NCBI GenBank assembly: GCA_040080915.1 | Contig: JBEBHD010000074.1 | Coordinates: 1 to 18,590, forward strand | Length of the DNA stretch: 18,590 nt | Direction: 5' to 3' | From: M3007 sp040080915 | GTDB taxonomy: Bacteria > Bacteroidota > Bacteroidia > Chitinophagales > Saprospiraceae | Shown here: one piece after another, positions 1-9,300 of the stretch | Numbering within the stretch: position 1 is the first letter of the stretch | Layout of the letters: each line of letters opens with the position of its first letter | Program-made: the position numbers and the translations under genes | Notes under the pieces: generated by a model | What the model saw: only the letters and a program-made list of their open reading frames with translations | Database searches by the model: none | What the model was told of the DNA's origin: nothing

Positions 1-21
1 CGCCGTAGGCAACCGGCTACG

Positions 22-91
22 GCTGCAAATTTCGCCTTGCCTGAAACAAAATTCGCTCGCTTTCGCCTCGGCACTGAAATTTAAACACGCT
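22..91 (+). repeat. Left copy of 70-bp inverted repeat
   Basis: This stretch is the reverse complement of 18521-18590 with two mismatches over 70 bp. The inward-facing end reads AAATTTAAACACGCT, and the PIN-like gene starts five bases beyond it. Bases 2-8 and 17-23, just outside, form a 7-bp stem (GCCGTAG/CTACGGC). The right copy reaches the last base of the window, so the full repeat may be longer. It could be the end of an insertion sequence or MITE lying outside the window, or a dispersed intergenic repeat. The inverted match is certain; the identity of the element is unknown. Confidence 0.9.
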
Positions 92-95
92 CTTA

Positions 96-515
96 ATGAA
101 AATCTACTTTGACGAGAACACCTTTCCACAACTCGCCCACGGATTGCGCCTGCTACAGGAACCGTTGAACACCAGAGACTCTGAGCCGGTAGAAGTCGTT
201 TATTTGCCGGATGAGTTTGGCAAAGGTGCAAAAGACGAAGACTGGATACCACAGTTAGGTGCCACCGGGGCTGTAATCATTACGCACGACCTGAATATCC
301 ATCGGACCCGAAGCCAGCGGGAATTGTACGAAGCACATGGTCTGGGTGCTTTTTTCTTCACCCCACCATCTCAAAAAAGCGGTTTTGGATACTGGGATTT
401 TGTCCAGCAAGTCATCAAAAAATGGGACGAGATCAAAAGGCTATCTTCGTCTAAAGCCAAACGCCCGTTTGCCTATCGCTATACGATTCGAAGCAGCAAG
501 GCCGAGCGAATGTGA
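96..515 (+). CDS. PIN-like domain protein (DUF5615/VapC45-like)
   Basis: This is a 139-residue soluble protein resembling the PIN-like (DUF5615-type) family, whose members are mostly putative ribonuclease toxins. Visible motifs are the N-terminal FDEN (D6, E7), KDEDW (D47-D49), ITHD (D65) followed by NIHRTRSQ, and a C-terminal GYWDFVQQVIKKWDEI helix. The acidic residues match the spacing expected of a PIN-type metal site. No signal peptide or membrane segment is seen. Length is normal for the family, so it appears intact. The start is the first ATG after the left 70-bp repeat, with no clear ribosome-binding site, which is usual in Bacteroidota. No antitoxin is visible: upstream is only repeat, and downstream is the convergent lysyl oxidase gene. 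The family assignment is fairly secure; toxin activity is inference. Confidence 0.8.
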   Translation: MKIYFDENTFPQLAHGLRLLQEPLNTRDSEPVEVVYLPDEFGKGAKDEDWIPQLGATGAVIITHDLNIHRTRSQRELYEAHGLGAFFFTPPSQKSGFGYWDFVQQVIKKWDEIKRLSSSKAKRPFAYRYTIRSSKAERM

Positions 516-573
516 TAACCTTGCCTTACGCTTATCGCTCCAGGATAGGGCTTGGAGGCGCATGGAGGGGACT

Positions 574-2973
574 TCAATTAAAAGCAATCCGAACCTGCGC
601 AGTCCCCTGCCGCGACTGCACGCTCAGCACATATACGCCAGCTGGCAAATTTCCCCGCTCTACACGAACGCTCGATTCCCCGGTTTGGGCACCGGCCCAA
701 ACGACTTGCCCGGCCATATCGCTCAATCGGAATGAAACGGGTTCCGGATTTCCCCCGCCAAAGAAAACATCGAAGTAATCGCGAGCCGGGTTTGGCAGCA
801 CAAATACGTGTTGTTCCGCTTCGGGGTTTTGCGTTCCGGTGATTCCCGTTTGCACGCAAACGGCAGGCGCAAGCAGCGCGTTCGAGCGGTGGTATTTTTC
901 ATTTACCACATTGTAGATCGTGTCAAGGCAAACTTCAGGCGCGGTCAGTTTGGAATAACGGATGCGGATCAGGTCACTCGGGAGGACGTTTTTTCTCAAG
1001 CTCTTTTCCGTTGTACTCAGCGCCTGTATTTTGTTTTGACTGTTGAATTCCCACGTTCCGTCAAAGGCCGCATCCAGGTTCTCTATACTGGAAATATCCA
1101 GTCCCTTCACGCTGAATTCAAAACCATACAATTTGCTGAATGGATTGACGATCTGAACATCAAAGGTTTTTTGCACTGTATCCAGCTTGCCCGGCAGCAA
1201 GTACACGATGTCGTTCGGATTGTCGGTGCCGCCGGGAAACTGGCAGGTATAGCGCACGCCCCAGTACGGTACCTCGTCGGCGTGCAGTACGCATTCTTGC
1301 AGGAGCGCGGCATCGTACACGTCCAAATCGCCGTCAGCGTCCAGGTCGAAGCAGGAAGTAGCCGCGCCGGAGCCATCCAGACTGGCGGCGAGGTATTGCC
1401 CAATGTCGCTCATTTCCCGGAGGGTATCCAGGTCCCAGTCGCCGTGGAGCAGCACGCCGCCGCACTCGCCCGAGCAGTCGGGCTGGGCAGGCCCGAACAC
1501 CTCCCCGAAGCAGTCGGTGTACATCGGGCAATCGTTCTTTTCCTCGATTTCCGGGTTTCCATCGGAATCAAATTTCAACCTGAAGCAGGCTTGCGCCCAA
1601 TTGTTGTCGTAGCGGGCTTCCGGGCGTCCGGTTTTATCGGGTGATTTGTCCCAGTTGACCCGCACGACCAGCGTGTAGAACCCGGCTGGCAAGTCGGTGA
1701 GGTCTATCCACTGGCAGTCGAGGCCATTTTCATAGCTATCTCCGCAATTCGCGGAAATGCCCATGTTGCCACAGCTGTATTTGCTCATTCCGGCTACGGC
1801 GCATTCCTGATCGAATATGCAGAATCCGTTTTTAAAACCGATTGGCAGCAACACGCCGTTCTGATCAAAAAGGATGTACTCGGCATATCCTCGGTAGTGC
1901 CAATGGTGGTGGCAAGGGTCCCAAACGAACTGATCGGAAGGCGTATCCGGGGTGGGCGGCGGCGGGCCGACGTAAAAATCGGCTACCCCGATATTTTTGA
2001 TCGCTGTTGTAAATCGCAAAACGAATCGCTTTCCAAAGCCATTTACACAGCCTTCGGCCACATGGCAGGGGTCGTTGGAAACTAATTGATCGGCTTGCAG
2101 GCTGTTGCGCAGTACATCCTCAAGCACGACGAGGTCGGGCAGATCGGTGCAATCGGGATCGCCGGGGTAGATGCAGGTGTCGCTTACACTGGCCAGGGGC
2201 TGGTAATTGCAGGCCAGCGAATCGGTGCAGCCGATCACCGGCCCGATGTATTCGAGTGAGAAGCCGATGGGTTTTCCGTTGCAATTGCCGCCAGCGTAAC
2301 CAAGTCGGATAAAATATTCGGTTCCGGCGGCCAGATATAGATCGGCTTGAGCACCGTTCGGATTGGCCGGGCAGCCGCCAGCGGCGTAAAAACTGGCACC
2401 GACTTGATTGTTGGTGACGGCGATTCCCTCGCAAAGGTCATACACCCAAATCTTGGTGGGGCAACTCAACGGAGCATCGCAGGTGCTGATCCGGTACGTG
2501 CCGGTGTCCGGCGGTGTAAAGCTGTACCATATCTCAAACCCGTTTATCGTGGAATGGTTGCCTAAGCCAATGGGCAGGGGGTTAGTGCAAAACCCGCCGG
2601 GAGGGCAGCCGAAAGTCAGTTTTTTACTAAAACCGTAATTATCGCCATTGTATTCATAAAACAGTTGGTTGTCAAGAAAGAGTTTGAAGTGGCCGTCCGG
2701 TTCCATGCCGTCGCCGTTTGAATCTAAAATGGTAAATACCACACAGATACCTTTCGTGATGCAGTACTCAAAAACTTGCGGGCCTGCGCCGGAAGGCTGT
2801 CCTTGCGCGAAAACAAACCCGGATTTCAGGTCGGAAAACTTCCAGGAAACCTCCTCCCAGTAAATGTCCGGGTCGATTTCTAAGCGAACAGCCATTTCAA
2901 ATGGCTGGCATTGCGCCCGAAGGGCATTGGGCACTGATACCAACATTAAAAAAAATACAAGAATACGAGCCAT
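574..2973 (-). CDS. Secreted lysyl oxidase-like protein, T9SS type A
   Basis: This 799-residue protein begins with a signal peptide (1-20, cut before Q21). Residues 21-245 hold two beta-rich domains, followed by a GCTDSLACNY motif (248-257). Residues about 278-468 are lysyl oxidase-like. WDPCHHHWHY (351-360) matches the animal copper site, with H355, H357 and H359 as ligands. GFKNGFC supplies K381 and GDSYENGLDCQWID supplies Y414, the pair that forms lysine tyrosylquinone in animal enzymes. DNN (456-458) matches the conserved tail. A dockerin-like calcium segment (CFDLDADGDLDVYDA, 541-555) follows, then a T9SS type A sorting domain (about 722-799, LPNPA...GVYVLSV). The expected reaction is oxidative deamination of peptidyl lysine to allysine outside the cell. 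It is divergent from the giant adhesin gene. The fold call is strong; activity and substrate are inferred. Confidence 0.9.
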   Translation of the reverse strand: MARILVFFLMLVSVPNALRAQCQPFEMAVRLEIDPDIYWEEVSWKFSDLKSGFVFAQGQPSGAGPQVFEYCITKGICVVFTILDSNGDGMEPDGHFKLFLDNQLFYEYNGDNYGFSKKLTFGCPPGGFCTNPLPIGLGNHSTINGFEIWYSFTPPDTGTYRISTCDAPLSCPTKIWVYDLCEGIAVTNNQVGASFYAAGGCPANPNGAQADLYLAAGTEYFIRLGYAGGNCNGKPIGFSLEYIGPVIGCTDSLACNYQPLASVSDTCIYPGDPDCTDLPDLVVLEDVLRNSLQADQLVSNDPCHVAEGCVNGFGKRFVLRFTTAIKNIGVADFYVGPPPPTPDTPSDQFVWDPCHHHWHYRGYAEYILFDQNGVLLPIGFKNGFCIFDQECAVAGMSKYSCGNMGISANCGDSYENGLDCQWIDLTDLPAGFYTLVVRVNWDKSPDKTGRPEARYDNNWAQACFRLKFDSDGNPEIEEKNDCPMYTDCFGEVFGPAQPDCSGECGGVLLHGDWDLDTLREMSDIGQYLAASLDGSGAATSCFDLDADGDLDVYDAALLQECVLHADEVPYWGVRYTCQFPGGTDNPNDIVYLLPGKLDTVQKTFDVQIVNPFSKLYGFEFSVKGLDISSIENLDAAFDGTWEFNSQNKIQALSTTEKSLRKNVLPSDLIRIRYSKLTAPEVCLDTIYNVVNEKYHRSNALLAPAVCVQTGITGTQNPEAEQHVFVLPNPARDYFDVFFGGGNPEPVSFRLSDMAGQVVWAGAQTGESSVRVERGNLPAGVYVLSVQSRQGTAQVRIAFN

Positions 2974-3322
2974 AATTGACCAAATTGATCTGAAATCCTG
3001 CGCGAAGATGGCAATTTTTAATCAAGACGGGGCAGGCGAGTTTCATGCGCGAAGAAGTAGCAGTGCTGGAGTTTTTTGCTAAAAATATCGGCTTGTACCC
3101 GACTTTTTATTCTGCAGAACTACCTGTTGGTGACATTTTTTTTAAGTTTGGAGTATGCACCTGCTGGTTTTTTGGGGTAAGGAGCATCTATTTATTGATT
3201 AATTGTATCTTGGCAGCTGCTAAGGAACGCAGACAAAATAAAAGAGGGTGTCTCATAAGTCGGCGTTTCTTAGAGCGTGTTTAAAATTTTACACTAAGAA
3301 CATTCAAAGCAAAATCTGCTCT
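2974..3322. other. Divergent intergenic region, oxidase/adhesin
   Basis: This 349-bp gap separates the two divergent surface-protein genes and must hold both of their promoters. It is AT-rich, with several T runs around 3138-3175. I found no convincing pair of Bacteroidota promoter boxes (TTTG and TAnnTTTG at the right spacing) for either gene. The right third (3244-3300) carries an IS-end-like string (GAGGGTGTCTCATAAGT) followed by the imperfect palindrome at 3267-3300. No ORF here looks real. Confidence 0.6.
3267..3300. repeat. Imperfect palindrome with partial copy of end repeat
   Basis: TTCTTAG (3267-3273) and CTAAGAA (3294-3300) are perfect inverted arms. Between them lies AGCGTGTTTAAA (3274-3285), identical to the inner tip of the 70-bp repeats at the window ends; similarity stops after a few more bases. 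It lies 23 bp upstream of the adhesin start. It could be a solo insertion-sequence end or a regulatory palindrome. The arms are directly visible; the link to the end repeat is moderate because the shared string is short. Confidence 0.55.
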
Positions 3323-6300
3323 ATGAAAAAACGGTTTACACACCTTACTGCCCTCCTGATTAGTTTACTGTTTTATCATGCTGATCCTGTTTCCGCTCAA
3401 GGGCTTTCTGCCCCGCTGGCAACCTTGGAAACAGCCGAGGATGTCTTGGAAACAGCCCAGGACGCAACTGCACTGGGCCACGCCGCATGTATTTTGAAAA
3501 AAACCCCAAACTGCGCGGACAAGACCGTCACCCTGCAGGCTTTTCAAAGAATTGGCTTCACGGGTACGGAGAACCCGATAGTGGTGAATTGGAGTAACGG
3601 GCAAAATGGCCACACAATCGTAGTGAGTCAACCCGGGTATTACAACTTCGACGACTCCCCGTTTACATGTGATCACCACCAGAATTTTACTACGGTTGAC
3701 CCCTTTTTTTTAGGCACCCTTTCAATCTTGGCCCCCCCGGCTTTCTGCCCGGGATTCTTGGACGTTGAGTTGACCGTAACTACAGACGGTTATACTTTTA
3801 ACAGTTTCCAGTGGACTCCCAATATTTCAAATCAAATAACGCCTGTCACGATCAATGGGCCAGGGACATATTCTCTTCAGGTGGTTGATCAACAGGGCTG
3901 CCCGTATACTGCCTCGGTTATAGTGCCCCCATCACCGCCTATTTTGCCGATCCTGTCTGCTCCAAGTGCTATGTGTAGCGAAAATGACACAGGCTTTGTT
4001 TCCGTAACCAACCCATTTGCGGCCTATCTGTGGTCGGATGGTCAGACCACAAATCCGGCGGTGGTCTACGGGCCTGGGCTTTATGATGTAACCGTCACCA
4101 ATATGTTTGGGTGTACGGGTACGGGATTTATCGGTATTCAAAGCGGCGATGTAGCCGATTTGAACATTTTAACCAACAAGGATAAATTGTGTCCTGGCGA
4201 CACAACAAAGCTGTCATTAAACGGTGCATATATCAAATATGACTGGTCGACTGGCGTGTCTGCACCCAGTATAAAAGTAAGCAGCCCGGGAACGTACACG
4301 GTCACAGTTACCAATACACATGGTTGTACGGGCATAGACTCTATTCCAATATTCGCTAAGCCGACACCCCTAATCAATGTGGAAACTCCGCCTTTTTGTG
4401 TTGGCAACAGCACCACGCTTTCTGTTTCGGGCGGTTCGTTTAAGACCTACCTTTGGTCAACCGGAGACTCCACGAAAACAATAATCGCCATTAGCCCCGG
4501 GGCATACGCGGTAACTGTCACATCGGATACCCTATGCCCTGCTGTGGACACCTCGATACTCACACTTTTAATCCCGCCAAACGCAGCTATTGAAGCGCCG
4601 CCTCCATTGGATTGTATCAACAACCTGGTTGTCCTGGACGCATCGAATTCCGACGACAGCACGTATATCGGGATAAACTGGACAACCATTGGCGGTAATA
4701 TTATTGGCGGACAGGGGACGCTGATGTTATCCGTAAATGCACCGGGCAATTACATACTGCAACTGTACGACTCAACGACCACTTGCTCGGCATACGATAC
4801 GGTGACGGTGACCTCCATTCAGGCCTTCCCTCCTGCGACTGCCGGGCCCGATGAGATGGTGAATTGCGCCATAACTTCCATTAATATCGGCCCGGCATCG
4901 GATCCGGGCATTCCCAACCTTACTTACACCTGGACTACTCCCAATGGCAATATTGTCGCTGGTCAATCGTCCTGGGCTGCGGAAGTTGATGCGCCGGGCA
5001 TCTACATCGTAGCAGTGACGAATACCACCAATAATTGTATGTCATTCGATACGGTCGTGGTTTCCCAGGACATTAACCCCCCTACGCCACTGATCGCCAC
5101 GCCGGACTCCATCACCTGTATCGTGAACTCCGTGGTGTTGGACGGCTCCGGCAGTACGGGCAATAACTTGAGCTTTTCATGGTCAACCGTGACGGGAAGC
5201 ATCCTCGCCGGTGCCAATTCCTCCAAGGCAACCGTCAGCCAGGCAGGTACCTATTCGTTGCTGATTACCGATCAAAGCAATGGTTGTACGGCGACTGCTT
5301 CGATTGAGGTCATTCAGGATGCCCAAATCCCGCTGGCCAACGCCGCGCTTCCCGACACGCTGAATTGTTTGGTGACCCAGTTGAACCTGAACGGGGCTGG
5401 CTCCACAACCGGGAACAACATCAGCTACAACTGGACCACCGCGAACGGAAATATCGTTTCCGGTGCAACGACGCTTACGCCTACGGTGAATCAGCCAGGG
5501 AACTACCTTCTGACCGTTGAAAACAACTCCAATAATTGCACATCTACCTTTAATGTCATAGTGCCGCAAAACATTCAGGCTCCTGTGGCAAATGCCGGCC
5601 CGACATTTACGCTAAATTGCACCGTAACGAGCCTTCAACTGAACGGCAGCAATTCAAGCGCAGGTGCTTTCATGACCTACTTGTGGAGCACGGCAAACGG
5701 AAATATTGTTTCGGGAGCGGCTACCACCACCCCCACTATTAATCAGGCTGGAACATACGCCCTGCTGGTCACAAATACGAACAACGGATGCACAGCCACG
5801 GCCACAGCCACGGCGCTGAAAGATGTAGCGGTTCCCATCGTGAGTATTGCTGCACCCGTTCAACTCGATTGCATATCATCCAGCGTAGTCTTAGACGGAA
5901 GCAATTCGAGCCAGGGCATGCCTTTCCAGTTGTCGTGGTCGGGTCCCCAAGGCGGAATTGTGGCCGGAGCCTCCACGCCCCAGCCCACCGTGAACCTTCC
6001 GGGCACCTATATGCTGACAATTTCAAACCTGCAAAATGGCTGTGTTGATTCTATGGCTGTGCAGGTTGTACAGGACATTGCGCCGCCTAATCCGAACGCT
6101 GGCCCGGACGATCTGGTCAATTGCTACGCGCCTTCCATTGCGATAGGTAGCGCCAATAACCCTTCCGGCCCGAATTTTACCCTGCTGTGGACGACCACTG
6201 GCGGAAATATTGTTTCAGGTGCCAGCTCAAACACACCGACAGTTAACGAGGCGGGCACTTACACCCTGCTTATCACCAATACAGCCAACGGCTGCACCGC

Positions 6301-9300
6301 CACAGACGAAGCCATCGTTACCGAAGATTTTCTCCAGCCAACTGCCAATGCTGGCCCAACACTTATGCTAAACTGCACCTCCCCGGGCCTTCAACTGAAC
6401 GGCGGCAATTCAAGTGCCGGCGCTTTCATGACTTACTTGTGGAGCACGGCAAATGGACATATTGTTTCGGGAGCGGCGACTACTACGCCCACTGTCGACC
6501 AAGCTGGTACCTATTCATTGCTGGTTACAAATACGAACAACGGCTGCACGGCCACGGCTACGGCTACGGTGCTGAAAGATGTAGCGGCTCCGATCGTGAG
6601 TATTGCTGCGCCCGCTCTACTCAATTGCATATCAACCAGTGTAGTCCTGGACGGAAGCAATTCGAGCCAAGGCCCGTCTTTCCAGCTGTCCTGGTCGGAT
6701 CCACAAGGTGGAATTGTGGCGGGAGCCTCCACGCCTCAGCCCACCGTGAACCTTCCGGGTACCTATACGCTGATAATCTCAAACCTGCAAAATGGCTGTG
6801 TTGATTCTATGGCTGTGCAGGTTGTACGGGACATTGTGCCACCCCTTCCGGATGCGGGCCCCGACGACGTGGTCAATTGCTACGCGCCTGCCATTGCGAT
6901 AGGCAGCTCCAATAACCCTTCCGGCTCGAATATTACCCTGTTGTGGACGACCACGGGCGGAAATATTGTTTCAGGCACCAACTCCAACACACCGACGGTT
7001 GACCAGGCAGGTACCTACACCCTACTCATCACCAATACCGTCAACGGCTGTACAGCCACAGACCAAGCCATCGTTACGGAGGATTTTCTCCAGCCAACTG
7101 CCAATGCCGGCCCGGGCTTCCAACTGGATTGCCAGCAAACGAGCTATGTCCTGCAAGCCGCGGCCGGACAGGGCACCAACCTGGCCTATCAATGGACAAC
7201 GTCGAACGGAAACATCGTTTCAGGTGCCAGCACGCTCACCCCGACAGTAAATGCAGCAGGCATTTACCAACTCTTGGTCACCAATCAGGACAACGGATGT
7301 ACGAATACCGCTTCTGTGTCCGTCACCCAAAATGCTGTTGTGCCTGCCGCCTCTGCCAGCTCACCTCAAACGCTGACCTGCGCGATTACTCAGGTTCAGT
7401 TGAACGGCCAGGGATCAAGCATCGGCACCGGGATCACCTATAACTGGACTACAGCGAACGGGACAATTGTAGGCGGGACTACTACCCTGAACCCGCTTGT
7501 AAGCGCCCCGGGCACCTACACGTTGCAGGTGTTTGATACGAATAATCATTGCTCCACCATTGCAAATGTGGTAGTCAACCAGAATATTGAGCAACCAGTT
7601 ATTGATGCCGGGCCGGACGCTACCCTCACCTGCACAGTTCTCAACCTGCCACTGCAGGCCAAAGTGCTCAGTTCCAGTAGCAACATGCTTCAATACAGTT
7701 GGAGCACGCCGAACGGAACGATCCTGTCGGGAGCCAGTACCAGTACGCCCATCATCGGCAGTCCCGGCACGTACGCACTCTTGGTCACCGATCAAAGCAA
7801 TGGCTGTACAGCTACGGATCAGTTGACTGTCGCAAATGATGTGGCCGTGCCAATTGCACAAATTGCACCAGCACAGACACTTACCTGCAGCCTGACCAAT
7901 ATCCCGTTGAATGGCACCACCTCGAGCACAGGAGCGAACTTTACATTCCTGTGGAGCACGTTGAACGGCAATTTTGTCGGACAGCCAAATAGTCTGCAAC
8001 CCACCGTAGATGCCCCAGGAACCTATACACTGCTGATCACCAACACGGTGAACGGTTGCACAAAAACGGCTTCGGTCGTGGTACTGGAAGATGTCGCACT
8101 CCCGATAGCGGTAGCCGGACCAACCGCCGTCCTGACCTGCAGCAACCCGACCCAAGCCCTGAACGCTACCGGCACAAGCGTCGGCTCGAACGTCCAGTAT
8201 CTATGGACTACGGCAAATGGCAAAATTGATAACGGCCATACCAGTTTGATGCCAACCGTATCGTTGCCCGGAACGTACGTATTACTGGTAACAAACAACT
8301 CCACCGGATGTACTGCAACGAGTACCGTCCAGATTTCCGCAGACATGCAGTTGCCCGTGCTTACCAGCGCCCCCCCCGGTTTGATTACCTGTATTGTAAA
8401 GAATGTGCCCCTGCAAGCAACAGCCACGAACGCCGGAAACGCCCCGCTGTACCAATGGAACACCCAGAACGGGAATATCGTGTCCGGGCAATCCACGTTA
8501 AGCCCTACGGTAAATTCGGCAGGAGCCTATACCCTGTTGGTTACGAATACGACAAACGGGTGTACCCGCTCCATCACGGTGACCGTTCAGGCAGATGTAA
8601 CGCCGCCGAGCGTCACCATCAGCAATCCCGGCCTTCTGACCTGTAGCGTCGCCCAGCTCGCCTTGAATGCAAGCCCGTCTGCGGGCACGTCCCTGCAATG
8701 GACTACCCCGAACGGGAACATTTTGAGCGGCAGCACGTCCGCCAGCCCGGTCGTAAATGCGCCCGGAACGTATAACCTGCTGGTGACCACTACTACCAAT
8801 GGGTGTACTACCTCGGGCAGTGTGCAGGTACTGGAAGAACAAAACATACCGACGGATTTTGATTTTGTACTGACACCGCCAAACTGCCTTGGCAAACTGG
8901 GCATCGTAAACTTCGGTACGGTACAGGGTGGTATCGGCCCTTACTTGTATTCCGTTGATGGAGGGCAGCATTTTCAATCCCCGGCATCTTTCATAAATTT
9001 AAAACCAGGCAATTACACACTGGTCATTCAGGATGTCAATGGTTGTGAAGTAGAGACCCCTCTGAACGTACCGGAACCTCCGAAGCCGGGCGTTGATTTG
9101 ACTCCATCGTTTACGATTCAACTGGGCGAAAATCAACTATTGGAGCCGATTCTGCCCGCGAGCTTTCCGATCGGCACCATTGATTCGGTGGTTTGGAATC
9201 CATTGACCGACCTGAGTTTCTCCGGGACTTCTATCCAAGAGCAACTAACACCAACAGCCAGCCCCTTGAAACATACGAAGTATACGCTCACACTGTATAC

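Noticed and set aside
808..1644. 278-residue open frame on the plus strand
   Set aside because: It is antisense to the lysyl oxidase C-terminal half, which includes a clear T9SS domain.
3248..3322. Earlier in-frame start for the adhesin
   Set aside because: It adds 25 residues before a textbook signal peptide and runs through the palindrome; the ATG at 3323 is preferred.
7415..8155. 246-residue minus-strand frame within the adhesin
   Set aside because: It is antisense to the tandem Ig-like units; its apparent repeats only mirror theirs.
4591..8853. Possible CRISPR or satellite array
   Set aside because: The periodic sequence is a continuous reading frame of about 252-bp protein-domain units, with no short identical repeats separated by unique spacers.
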